64,000 nucleotides of DNA, from contig CM073518.1 in assembly GCA_037074615.1 (NCBI GenBank), positions 9,486,001-9,550,000 of the forward strand, written 5' to 3'. Origin of the DNA: Leucaena leucocephala (lineage: Eukaryota > Streptophyta > Magnoliopsida > Fabales > Fabaceae). A program made the position numbers and the translations under genes. The notes under the pieces were generated by a model. The model saw nothing but the letters and a program-made list of their open reading frames with translations, made no database searches and was not told the origin of the DNA. Within the stretch, counting starts at the first letter, position 1. Each line of letters starts with the position of its first letter. Shown here piece after piece: positions 1-10,512 of this stretch.

Positions 1-515
1 GTATGTTTTATATGCATAATACTTGTATGAGATACAACCGCGATACATGCATCTTATAAACCAGATAATTAATTAAACCCTCTAAAAGAAATCTTAAGTC
101 ATATGCCGTCAATTAATGAACACTTGTCAAAACCTCGATCGCTCATTTGTAGGTCCACCAAAGTGGGTGCATTTGAGTTATCTTGGGGAGATAAGCAAGA
201 GTAATGGTGCTGCTCTTATGTTTGTTATTGTTTGACTTAATTGAGATTATCAAAACGGTTTTGGGTCTCAAGGCATTAGATGGGATTAAAACATGCCGGA
301 TCATATGATGATTGAATCCCATAAATATCTAAGAATTACATTTGATGTAATTGGTAAAGTTGTTACCTACCTAAATAACTTAAAGTTGAGCGTCCTGCCA
401 AAGCGGACTCAAGTTTAAGCCAAATATGGATCTTAGCCCACTAATTATTACATTGAGGGTTGTTTTATTCAGTGGGAGATTGCTAATTTGATTGCATATT
501 TTTAATTGTAGAATC
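1..515 (+). other. 5' leader of copia element (internal, non-coding)
   Basis: This is sequence upstream of the copia gag-pol reading frame. It contains no LTR end or primer-binding site, so the 5' LTR lies left of the window. A T-rich tract ending in TTGTAG sits just before the ATG at 516. It resembles a 3' splice acceptor, so a leader intron is possible but unproven. Nothing else was recognised here. Confidence 0.6.
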
Positions 516-3500
516 ATGACGACTAGTAATACTGCTACATTATCGTTGCGATCTGTCCTTGAGAAGGACAAACTCAATGGGACAAACTTTCTTGACTGGT
601 TCAGGAACTTGAGAATTGTTCTCAAGCAGGAAAGAAAAGTATATGTCCTAGATCACCCCATTCCTGAGGAGCCAGCAGCCAATGCTCCTAGAGCTCAGAG
701 AGATTCTTATGCGAAGCATAAGGAAGACTCTGTTGATGTGGGATGCTTGATGCTTGCCACTATGGTTCCGGAGCTTCAAAGAGATCTGGAACACATGGAG
801 GCTTATGAGATGATTGTGCATCTTAAGGAAATGTTCCAGCAACAGGCAAGGCAAGAGAGGTATGAGACCACTAAGGCCTTACATTCCTGCAGGATGGCTG
901 AAGGTGCATCAGTGAGTACTCATGTCTTAAAGATGAAAGGGTACATAGATCACATTGAGAGGCTTGGATTTCCCATGAGCCAGGAGTTAGCTACAGATTT
1001 GATCTTGAACTCACTCCCGGAAAGTTATGACCAGTTTGTCATGAACTACAACATGAACAACATGGAGAAATCTATTTCTGAACTGCATGGGATGCTTAAA
1101 ACTGCTGAGCCGACTGTTAAGAAGAAGCCCAGTACTGTTTTGATGGTTCAGAAAGGAAAGGGTATGAAAAAGAAAGGCAAGGGTAAGGGGAAGGGTCACG
1201 GCTCATCTGGTAAGACCAAAGAGTCAGGCAAGCCCGAAACCAAGCCTGCACCAAAGAAGGCAAAGCCTCCAAAGGAAGGAGTTTGCTTCTTCTGCAATGA
1301 ACCGGGTCATTGGAAGAGGAATTGCAAACTCTACCTTGAAGATCTGAAAAAGAACAAGAAGGATAGCGGGGCTATCGCTTCAGGTATTTATGTTATAGAC
1401 ATTCATCTCTCTACTTCCACTACATGGGTATTAGATACTGCATGTGGTTCTCACATTTGTACAAATGTGCAGGGCCTAAAGGACAGTAGAAAGTTGAAGA
1501 AGGGCGAAGTTGACCTACGAGTTGGAAACAGAGCAAAAGTTGCTGCTCTAGCTGTAGGCACTTATGAATTAGTTCTGCCCACTGGGCTTTTGTTAGTTTT
1601 GAACAATTGCTATTATGTTCCTGCTTTGAGTAGTAACATTGTTTCTCTTTCTTATTTGGATAAGGAAGGTTACACTTCCATTTCTGGGAATGGTAAATGT
1701 TCTATTTATCGTAATGATATTTTCTATGCTCATGGTGATTTGCATGTTGATCATTACATATTAAACTTGGAACAACCCAATCATGGAAATATCTATAACA
1801 TAACCGCCAAAAGGGTCAAACCAAATGATTTGAATCCGACATACCTCTGGCACTGTCGTCTGGGCCATATAAATGAGAAACGCATTTCTAAACTCCATCA
1901 AGATGGATTTCTCAACTCATTTGATTTTGAATCATATGATACTTGCGAATCTTGTTTGTTAGGAAAGATGACAAAGTCGCCTTTCACTGGGCACAGTGAG
2001 AGGGCCACTGATTTGTTGGGCCTCATACATACAGATGTGTGTGGACCGATGAATACAAATGCCAGAAGAGGTTATTCGTACTTCATTACATTCATAGATG
2101 ATTTCAGTAGATATGGCTACGTCTATCTAATGAAACATAAATCCGAATCTTTTGAAATGTTCAAGATATTTCAAAATGAAGTACAAAACCAGCTTGGTAA
2201 AACAATTAAAGCCCTTCGATCTAATCGAGGTGGTGAATATTTGAGCCAAGAGTTTATCGATCATCTTAGGAATTGTGGAATAGTCTCACAATTGACTCCT
2301 CCAGGAACACCACAATGGAATGGGGGTTCTGAACGGAGGAATCAAACACTATTGGATATGGTTCGATCCATGATGAGTCGAACAGATCTTCCACCATCCT
2401 TTTGGGGCCACGCCCTAGAGACAGCTGCGTTCACACTGAATCGTGTTCCATCTAAGGCAGTTGAAAAGACTCCGTATGAGATATGGACTGGGAGGAAACC
2501 TAGTTTGTCTTTTCTCAAGATTTGGGGATGTGAGGTCTATGTTAAGCAACAAGCCTCAGATAAGTTAGCGCCCAAATCTTCAAAGTGCCTTTTTGTGGGA
2601 TATCCTAAGGAAACCAAGGGATATTATGTCTACAACCCCACTGATAACAAAGTGTTTGTTGTCAGAAATGGTATCTTTCTAGAACGAGAATTTATCTCTA
2701 AAAGAACCACTGGGAGCAAGGTACACCTCGAAGAAGTTCGAGAGCCACAAGACGCCACAGAACTAGAGATGGAAAGTAGAGAAGACTCACAAGAAGTTGT
2801 TGAGACTCCTCAAGTCACGCAAGGCCCAAGGCGATCTAATAGGGCACGACTTCAGCCTCAGAGATATGGATTTCTGATTTCTGATAGTCGTGATGTGTTG
2901 CTCATTGAGTATAATGAGCCCACTACCTATCAAGAAGCTATAGTGGGACCAAACTCTGAGAAATGGCTTAATGCCATGAAGTCTGAGATGCAATCCATGT
3001 ACGACAATAAGGTATGGACCTTAGTCGACCCGCCTGAAGGTGTAAAAACCGTCGGGTGCAAGTGGGTTTTTAAAGAGAAAACTGACATGGATGGCAATGT
3101 AAATGTCTTCAAGGCACGACTGGTTGCAAAAGGATTTACTCAAACTCATGGTGTGGACTATGATGAGACCTTTTCCCTAGTTGCAATGGCCAAATCAATC
3201 AGAATCCTCCTTGCCATTGCAGCATATTATGACTATGAAATATGGCAGATGGACGTCAAGATAGCCTTCCTTAATGGAAAGCTCCTTGAGGATGTGTACA
3301 TGACACAACCTGAAGGTTTTGTGCGTTCTGAGGACTCTGGTAAGGTTTGCAAGCTTCAAAGGTCCATTTATGGACTGAAGCAAGCATATCGGAGTTGGAA
3401 TCATCGTTTTGATGAAGTAGTCAAAGAGTTTGGATTTCTTCAAAACATTGATGAACCTTGTGTGTACAAGAAGGTTAGTGGGAGCACAGTTGTATCTTTG

Positions 3501-4439
3501 GTACTCTATGTCGATGACATCCTACTCATTGGGAATGACATTCCTACCTTGCAGATTGTCAAGTCTTGGTTAGGAAAATCTTTCTCGATGAAAGACTTGG
3601 GTGAAGCCACCTACATCCTAGGAATTAGGATCTATAGAGATAGATCTAAAAGGCTTCTAGGACTGAGTCAGAGCACATATATAGACAAGATACTGCATAG
3701 GTTCAGTATGCAGGAATCAAAAAGGGGTTTCATACCCATGTCTCATGGTATTCACCTCAGCAAGGATTTGTGTCCTAGTACACCAGATCAGCGAGGTCGC
3801 ATGAGTAAGATTCCATATGCCTCGGCCATAGGATCTATCATGTACGCCATGTTATGTACTCGACCGGATGTCTCGTTTGCCTTAAGTATGACTAGCAGAT
3901 ATCAACAGGACCCTGGTGAGGGCCATTGGACTGCTGTCAAGAATATCCTTAAGTACTTAAGAAGGACTAAGGACTTATTCTTGGTCTATGGTGGATTGGT
4001 AGACGAGCTCTATGTAACTGGTTACACAGATGCAAGTTTCCAAACTGACCAGGATGACCAGAAATCGCAATCTGGATACATATTCCTCCTGAATAATGGA
4101 GCAGTAAGCTGGAAGAGCTCTAAGCAGAGCACTGTAGTAGATTCTGCAATGGAAGCCGAGTATATAGCAGCATCTGATGTAGCTAAGGAGGCCGTTTGGA
4201 TCAGGAAGTTCATTATTGAACTAGGGGTGGTATCGACCATCTCAGATCCAATAACTTTGTTCTGTGGCAATAGTGGTGACATTGCACAGGCCAAAGAGCC
4301 TTGGTCACATCAAAGGACCAAGCATATACTCAGGCGATTTCATCTCATCAGAGAAATCAATGATAGAGGTGATATAAAAATATGCAAGGTAATAGGAGAA
4401 GACAATGATGCTGATCCTCTAACAAAACCGCTTGTCTAG
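516..4439 (+). CDS. Ty1/copia gag-pol polyprotein (Tnt1-like), uninterrupted but with catalytic substitutions
   Basis: This is a single open frame of 1307 codons from the ATG at 516. An ATG at 492 would add 8 residues, but the protein from 516 (MTTSNT...) looks more like this family's start. Domains in order: UBN2-type gag; a CCHC zinc knuckle at residues 257-270; protease DTACGSH (Asp307); GAG-pre-integrase (WHCRLGH); integrase core; reverse transcriptase with MDVK (Asp913) and YVDD (998-1001); and RNase H (YTDASF Asp1172, MEAEY Glu1213), ending DADPLTKPL. Two catalytic positions are changed. The second integrase Asp reads RSNRGGEY (Asn570, codon 2223-2225), 36 residues before the catalytic Glu606. 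The RNase H CDN motif reads CGN (Gly1251, codon 4266-4268). The family role is packaging, cDNA synthesis and integration. Despite the open frame, this copy is probably unable to transpose on its own. Confidence 0.93.
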   Translation: MTTSNTATLSLRSVLEKDKLNGTNFLDWFRNLRIVLKQERKVYVLDHPIPEEPAANAPRAQRDSYAKHKEDSVDVGCLMLATMVPELQRDLEHMEAYEMIVHLKEMFQQQARQERYETTKALHSCRMAEGASVSTHVLKMKGYIDHIERLGFPMSQELATDLILNSLPESYDQFVMNYNMNNMEKSISELHGMLKTAEPTVKKKPSTVLMVQKGKGMKKKGKGKGKGHGSSGKTKESGKPETKPAPKKAKPPKEGVCFFCNEPGHWKRNCKLYLEDLKKNKKDSGAIASGIYVIDIHLSTSTTWVLDTACGSHICTNVQGLKDSRKLKKGEVDLRVGNRAKVAALAVGTYELVLPTGLLLVLNNCYYVPALSSNIVSLSYLDKEGYTSISGNGKCSIYRNDIFYAHGDLHVDHYILNLEQPNHGNIYNITAKRVKPNDLNPTYLWHCRLGHINEKRISKLHQDGFLNSFDFESYDTCESCLLGKMTKSPFTGHSERATDLLGLIHTDVCGPMNTNARRGYSYFITFIDDFSRYGYVYLMKHKSESFEMFKIFQNEVQNQLGKTIKALRSNRGGEYLSQEFIDHLRNCGIVSQLTPPGTPQWNGGSERRNQTLLDMVRSMMSRTDLPPSFWGHALETAAFTLNRVPSKAVEKTPYEIWTGRKPSLSFLKIWGCEVYVKQQASDKLAPKSSKCLFVGYPKETKGYYVYNPTDNKVFVVRNGIFLEREFISKRTTGSKVHLEEVREPQDATELEMESREDSQEVVETPQVTQGPRRSNRARLQPQRYGFLISDSRDVLLIEYNEPTTYQEAIVGPNSEKWLNAMKSEMQSMYDNKVWTLVDPPEGVKTVGCKWVFKEKTDMDGNVNVFKARLVAKGFTQTHGVDYDETFSLVAMAKSIRILLAIAAYYDYEIWQMDVKIAFLNGKLLEDVYMTQPEGFVRSEDSGKVCKLQRSIYGLKQAYRSWNHRFDEVVKEFGFLQNIDEPCVYKKVSGSTVVSLVLYVDDILLIGNDIPTLQIVKSWLGKSFSMKDLGEATYILGIRIYRDRSKRLLGLSQSTYIDKILHRFSMQESKRGFIPMSHGIHLSKDLCPSTPDQRGRMSKIPYASAIGSIMYAMLCTRPDVSFALSMTSRYQQDPGEGHWTAVKNILKYLRRTKDLFLVYGGLVDELYVTGYTDASFQTDQDDQKSQSGYIFLLNNGAVSWKSSKQSTVVDSAMEAEYIAASDVAKEAVWIRKFIIELGVVSTISDPITLFCGNSGDIAQAKEPWSHQRTKHILRRFHLIREINDRGDIKICKVIGEDNDADPLTKPLV

Positions 4440-4502
4440 GCAAAACATGAGCGTCATGTTAGGTCAATAGAATTGAGACAAATTAATGATTGTTCCTAGT
4501 GC

Positions 4503-4513
4503 AAGTGGGAGGA
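4503..4513 (+). other. Polypurine tract of copia element
   Basis: The purine run AAGTGGGAGGA lies directly before the TGTTGG start of the 3' LTR. This is where plus-strand cDNA synthesis is primed in LTR retrotransposons. Confidence 0.85.
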
Positions 4514-5336
4514 TGTTGGAAATTGTGCCCAAGGGGCCAATCATTGTATCAGGTTATCACATTATTTGCATGTTTACTGTGATGACCATCCTTGGATAAC
4601 TTGTGATCTTATCCTAAATGTCCCTGGTCGGTCATCTATGCGGGAGCAGATATGAAATAAGACCAGTATGACTTTGAAGATATATAGAGATCTAAATCAA
4701 AGTCATAAGCACATGTAAGAGTACAGGGTGTTGGACCGACCCGCAATGAGAGAGCTGTATGGGTCAAGTCATAAGCTTCTCTCATATACAAGCCATGTCA
4801 CTATGCCCTTTGACCTGAGATCATCATGGATTCCTACATGACAAACGCTCAGCTTTGACCTAGTCAAAAGTCACTTTTGACCGAGTGATCATAAAGGCTA
4901 TGCTCGGGCTTAGTGGTTTTTCATGCGGAGGAATGTGAATGGTCAAGATGGAATTTATCCCTCACATTCGTAGAGAGATATTACTGGGCCCCTCGATGAG
5001 TGAGTCTGAGAAATATATGGCCATACTGGAATGGAAGGGTAGTTCCATTTCTATATTCAGACTACTCAGGGATCGAGAAAGTAACGGTCAGGAACAGGAG
5101 GATGACGTTCACCATACCTCATCCTTGACCGAAATATCGTGTGACAAAAGGGACGTGATATGGTTGTATGAAAGGTTACATCGTTTATCGATCCTCATAT
5201 GTTTTGGGTAGTCGTAATGCCTTGCTAGAGACCGCTTACGACTTGTGGGTCAGTATAGTAACTGGGCCACTGCCAACTTCATATGGGCCTACAGGGTCGC
5301 ACACAAAACAGCCCAATACGAGCTATGATGTCCAGA

Positions 5337-5743
5337 TTCATTGAATCTAAGAGATGTCTAAATTCAATGAATAATCTAGGGTGGATATATATTTTATATA
5401 TATATATAAATTAGTTTATATATATATTATATAAATAATATAAGAGATATTTGTAAGATTTAATTTATAAGGATAAATTAAATCTCTATCATTTTTGAAT
5501 TTGAATTTAAATGGATATGATCTATTTGAATTTGAAATTCAAATTGATGAGATATCTCAAATTTGATTTATGAGAATAAATCAAATATAATTCTGTCTTA
5601 TCTTTATTTTAAATTAAATAAATAGGTGAATTAAATCTGTGGGACGGATTTAATATAAACCATATTTATTTAATCAGTTTCTTATTAAATTATGCAATAT
5701 ATGATATTGTATTAATTCAGAATTAATATAAGATTAATTCTGA
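5337..5743 (+). repeat. Series of long hairpins in copia U3
   Basis: Five inverted repeats with different stems follow one another. (1) 5337-5349 with 5359-5371: 13 bp, one mismatch here and perfect in copy D. (2) 5456-5468 with 5473-5485: 13 bp perfect, loop AAGG. (3) 5561-5571 with 5576-5586: 11 bp perfect, loop GAGA. (4) 5630-5637 with 5647-5654: 8 bp. (5) 5717-5727 with 5733-5743: 11 bp perfect, loop ATAAG. A near-palindrome lies at about 5526-5543. The region is AT-rich, which raises the chance background, but perfect 11-13-bp stems with 4-5-nt loops exceed it. Confidence 0.8.
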
Positions 5744-5775
5744 AGCCCGGCCCTATTAGAAGCCCGATAGCTTCC

Positions 5776-5782
5776 TATATAT
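5776..5782 (+). promoter_or_regulatory. TATA-like box of copia LTR
   Basis: TATATAT lies in the context TTCCTATATATTTGAC, just after the last U3 hairpin and about 260 bp upstream of the GTCGCGAC array. The same context occurs in copies C and D. It is a putative promoter by position only. Confidence 0.5.
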
Positions 5783-6044
5783 TTGACATTAGGAGCTAGG
5801 GTTCCACACACAAGATACTCTTCACACACATTCAGTCGTGAGAAAAAGGGGCAGGGAGAGTGCAAAAGGTTTGCACATAAGAAACTGCCGAGATAGAGAG
5901 GGTGGGGACGGAATCTCTAGAAAGCCCTAGAGGGACAAGAGGCGCTAGCACGTCGTTCGCGATTGGAACGTTGTTCGTGTGGATACCGGTAGAGGAAGCG
6001 CATCTGAGCTGTCGACTTCTACGATACGACCAGACACGAAGCAA

Positions 6045-6324
6045 GGTCGCGACCAGAACACCCTGAGGTCGCGACCAAACGAGCATCTGAACGTCAGAAA
6101 TCCGAAAAGAGGAGACAGGTCGCGACGTGAAGTTGAAGAGGTCGCGACTAAAAGCTCCAGAGGTGACAGGTCGCGACTAGAAGCAGAGTAGGTCGCGACT
6201 AACAACTCCAGAGGCGACAGATCGCGACTAGAAGCAGAGGAGGTCGCGACTAAAAGCTGAGGAGGTCGTGACTGAAAGTTCCAGAGGCTAGGAGTCGCGA
6301 CTAGTGGACACTGAGGTCGCGACC
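6045..6324 (+). repeat. GTCGCGAC box array, copia LTR copy A (11 boxes)
   Basis: There are eleven boxes: nine exact GTCGCGAC (an 8-bp palindrome), one ATCGCGAC and one GTCGTGAC. Start-to-start spacing in the regular part is either 22 or 29 bp, from two spacer types (AGAAGCAGAGGA-like and AAAAGCTCCAGAGGCGACA-like). Many boxes are preceded by G and followed by C or T. The array lies in the transcribed half of the LTR, judging from the TATA position. Confidence 0.9.
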
Positions 6325-7727
6325 AAAGCTCGAAACCGAAGGTAACACTTCTTTCTCCTTGACTTAAACACATTCGGTAGATCCTGGCTGGGAATGAAAA
6401 AATTTTTAAAGTTAATTTCCGCTGCGTGTCTTCCAATTCCCTTCACTTGTCACATGCCTTGAACCTTGAGTCCCTGTTACCAGTATTGCCTCAAAAATTT
6501 CCTCGATTAGGCCTTCTGTTCTGCCATTGCCTTTTTCTCTTCTTATAGCTACTACCACTAGCAGCATCTCAGCTTTGATTGGTCTTTTCAGGAGTCATAT
6601 TCTCCTTGCTTACTAGCTTAAATAACATCCTATGATTTAAACTATTTTCAATTATTCGACATGTCTCCACTGCTTTGTTGAATTGACTATACTGTTACAG
6701 TAGCTATTGTATTCTTAATTTCACCCTTAGATATACTTAATTGGAAGTAGCTTGTACAAATTAAATACCTTTTTAACTTAGAAATATGAATTTTCAAGAA
6801 AAGGGTTCTCGAGTACTGTTCACTTGGCACTGTTCACTTGGTATTCTAGAATACAGTCAGAATTTTAAAAATTCACAATTAAATCTATAAAAATTGAAAT
6901 AAAGTGGTTCCAATTTATAATGAAATCTCTTTCATTGAAATTTGAAGAATAAATATGAAATTGAGGTTTCCTTGACCAAATGAAATCAGTTTATTTGTTG
7001 AAAAATACTATTTATTTGGTAAATCTAGAAATCCCAGTTTCTTTACCTTATATTAAAATATTCATTTCTCCTTGTTCACTTATCCAATTGAGACGTGTTA
7101 TATATGGATTTAAAGCTCCAGATGTGTACTTTCAACTCATAAAATTTTGTGGAAAAATTTGTTCATTTATTATTTGAAATCAGCGCATGAACCTCATAGC
7201 CTCTGGCTACTCGTTTTATCTTGGTCCAGATTTTATTTCCATATTTGAAAAATCATAATAAATCGAATACTTAACCAATTGAGGCGTTCTTGGTGTCTAT
7301 TTAAATATATGGATCTTAACTATTTTCATGCCAAAATACGTTGGTTAAGTTGTGGAAACTATCATCATAAGAGTACTGCCTCAAAATACATACATAGTAT
7401 CAAATACTATGCATCCCACAATATCATCTCATAAGGTCAAGTAATCAACTTAGCTTATTATACAAGTTCAAAAATCCATATTTACACTTTTTCCTTAAGA
7501 TTTTCCAGCACCTATAACATGGTTATGTATATGGAAAGAATGAGATTTCATGAAAATCTCAATAGCAAGTCATACAAATTATAATAACATGCATGCTTGA
7601 TTAAATGCCTAACATGTTATCATGATATGGGAGCTACTTTGTAAACATACATAAGCAAACTATAACATGCATATTGTCATGATATTAGTTGCAATCATTC
7701 ATACTTCATCATCATCATCAAAATATC

Positions 7728-9649
7728 TGAAGGGAATTGGAAGACACACAGCGGAAATTAACTTTAAAAATTTTTCCATTCCCTGCCAGGATCTAAATGT
7801 GTTTAAGTCAAGGAGAAAGAAGTATTACCTTCGGTATTCGAGCTGCAGTAGTGACCTCAGTATCCACTAGTCGCGACTCTTCTCCTCTGGAGTTTTCAGT
7901 CGCGACCTACTCAGCTTCTAGTCTCGACCTGTCACCTTTGGAGTTTTCTGTCACGACCTCCTCAGCTACTAGTCGTGACCTGTAGCCTCTGGAGTTGTCA
8001 GTTGCGACTTCCTCAGCTTCTAGTCGCGACCTGTAGACTCTTTTCAGATTTCTGACATTCAGATGCCTATTTAGTCGCGACCTCTGTGTCAAATAGTCAC
8101 GACTTGTCGTCGTACCTGGTGCTCTTTTCTCGATCGCAAGAAGTCGACAACTCAAATCGGCTTCCTCTACCGGTATCCACACAAACAGCATTCCAATCAC
8201 GAACGACGTGCTAATGCCTCTTGTCCCTTTAGGGCTTTCTCAAGAATCCGTCCTCACCGTCTCTATTTTGGCAGTTTCTTATCTGCAAACCTTTTGCACT
8301 CTCCTTGCCCCTTTTGTCTTACCTCACCTCAAGAACCCTAGCCCCTAATGTCAAATATATAGGATGCCATCGGTGTTCTTATTAGTCTGAATTTCAGAAT
8401 TAATCTTATATTAATTCTAAAATTAATACAATATCATATATTGCATAATTTGATAAGAAACTAATTAAATAAATATGGTTTATATTAAATCCGTCTCATA
8501 GATTTAATTCACATATTTATTTAATTTAAAATAAAGATAAGATGGAATTATATTTGATTTATTCTCATAAATCAAATTTGAGATATCTTATCAATTTAAA
8601 TTTCAAATTCAAATAGATCATATCAATTTAAATTCAAATTCAAAAGTGATAGAGATTTAATTTATCCTTATAAATTAAATTTTGCAAATATCTCTTATAT
8701 TATATAATATATATATATATACAAATTTATATATATAATATATATATCCACCCTAGATTATTCATTGAATCTAGACATGTCTTAGATTCAATGAATCTGG
8801 ACATCATAGCTCGTGTTGGGCTATTTTGTGTGCGACCCTGTAGGCCCATATGAAGTTGGCAGTGGGCCAGTTACTATACTGATCCACAAGCCATAAGCGG
8901 TCTCTAGCAAGACATTACGACTACCCAAATCATATGAGGATCGATAAACGATGTAACCTTTCATATAACCATATCACGTCCCTTTTGTCACACGATATTT
9001 CGGTCATGGATGAGGCATGGAGAACGTCATCCTCCTGTTCCTGACTGTTACTTTCTCGATCCCTGAGTAGTTTGACTATGAAATGGAACTACCTTTCCAT
9101 TACAGTATAGCCATACATTTCTCAGACTCACTCATCAAGGGGCCCAGTAATATCTCTCTACGAATGTGAGGGACAAATTCCATCTTGACCATTCATATTC
9201 CTCCGCATGAAAAACCACTAAACCCGAACATAGCCTTTATGATCACTCGGTCAAAAGTGACTTTTGACTAGGTCAAAGCTGAGGGTTTGTCATGTAGGAA
9301 TCCATGATGATCTCAGGTCAAAGGGCATAGTAATGTGGCTTGTATATGAGAGAAGCTTATGACTTGACCTCTACAGCTCTCTCATAGTGGGTCGGTCCAA
9401 CACCCTATACTCTTACATCTGCCTATGACTTTGATTTATATCTCTATATATCTTTAAAGTCATACTGGTCTTATTTCATCTCTGCTCCTACATAGATGAC
9501 CGACCAGGGATATTTAGGATAAGATCATGAGTTATCAAAGAATGCTCATCACAGTAAATATGCAAACAATGTGATAACATAATTAAGAAATTCATAAATT
9601 AACAATGTTCATAATACAATGATTGGCCCCTAGGGCACAATCTCCAACA
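7728..9649 (-). mobile_element. Copia solo LTR, copy B (1922 bp)
   Basis: This is the reverse complement of the copia LTR, running from TGAAGGGAATTGG to TCTCCAACA. It is flanked by the perfect 5-bp duplication ATATC (7723-7727 and 9650-9654). No internal region is present, so it is a solo LTR, the usual product of LTR-LTR recombination. Its GTCGCGAC boxes are much more eroded than in copies A, C and D, suggesting an older insertion. Confidence 0.93.
7848..8103 (-). repeat. GTCGCGAC box array, copia LTR copy B (10 boxes, decayed)
   Basis: Ten boxes are visible. Four are intact GTCGCGAC; most others are single changes at CpG sites (GTCACGAC, GTCGTGAC, GTTGCGAC), plus GTCTCGAC and GTAGTGAC. The pattern fits deamination of methylated cytosines in an array that was originally uniform. 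Confidence 0.85.
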
Positions 9650-10504
9650 ATATCATATTAAGCTCAACCAAGAATCATAACTAACAAGCAAGCATAAAGT
9701 CAAACAAACATAAGATTATAGTTAGGTATTCTTGCTACCTCTTAAGTTATCCTTGTCACACTCTTCTTGAGATGATCTTCTTCCCACACAAATGTCAAAA
9801 CCTAGCCATTACAAAGTAACGTCAAGTTACAACTAAACTTCAAAGCAATTCGAAGACTAGGTTCTCACTATATTCTATTCTTTGTCTAACTTATGAACTA
9901 TACTTCCATCTTTCTCAAATAAATTATAATGGTTCAATTGCACATAATTTTTCATGTAGAATCCAAATATGAAATCAGAATTTCCAAAATCAAATTACAT
10001 CCTTGGCTGCTGTACAGAATTGAAATGCCTCCTATATTTTCCAAAAATTCTCATTTTGATTTCAATGCTTCCACTACTTGTTTCTCTACTTTATCCCCAC
10101 ACATTTTAAATACATTGGAAGCATCAAAATCATGAAATTTTAACATATGAATAGTGATTCATATAGTGGCAGCCAAGAACACAAAGTTCTATCCACATGC
10201 ATACTAGGATTTCCAAGCTAGTACCACTTGATTCTAGCTTGTTTAAGCTTGTCTAAACTATCCATAACATAAAACTCATAATTCTATCACATATGAACAG
10301 CATGTCCAGCAGCACCATCAAGGGAAATATGTCACAAAAACCTCTTAAAACCAAGATCAAACTTCCTAGAATAAAGTCCAAGATCAAAGGAACTAGCTAC
10401 CTTTCTTGTTGGTCCAAGGTGTATGCTTCTTTCTTGTTTCAAAGGAAATTTTGGTAGAGTTTCCCTAAGGGTTCTAAGCTACTGAACAGGTCTGAATAAG
10501 GGGG

Positions 10505-10512
10505 TATTTATA
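10505..10512 (-). promoter_or_regulatory. TATA box of minus-strand gypsy LTR
   Basis: TATTTATA on the plus strand (TATAAATA on the minus strand) follows a G run. The same GGGGGTATTTATAG context recurs in the other minus-strand gypsy LTRs at 16772, 32359, 34119, 34850 and 49046. Promoter by position and conservation. Confidence 0.6.

Larger units (their letters stand above)
4514..6445 (+). repeat. 3' LTR of copia element (copy A, 1932 bp)
   Basis: The LTR starts TGTTGGAAATTG directly after the polypurine tract and ends AATTCCCTTCA. The boundaries are fixed by three other copies in the window (7728-9649 minus, 25863-27771 plus, 43206-45136 plus). It holds AT-rich hairpins at 5337-5743, a TATA-like box at 5776 and a GTCGCGAC box array at 6045-6324. 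The flanking CTTGT (6446-6450) should recur upstream of the unseen 5' LTR. An open stretch at 4939-5211 (90 codons) lies in U3. It is intact in copy C but has a stop in copy D, so I do not treat it as a gene. Confidence 0.92.

Noticed and set aside
4939..5211. 90-codon open frame in copia U3, also at 26288-26560
   Set aside because: It is nearly identical only because the LTRs are copies. Copy D has a stop (CAG to TAG) inside it, and no domain is recognisable.
5945..6436. 163-codon minus-strand open frame with repeated SRDLSPLELLVAT-type peptides
   Set aside because: It is the translation of the GTCGCGAC box array and its spacers. A similar frame appears at 44636-45127 because the array is repeated. 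There is no sign of coding constraint.
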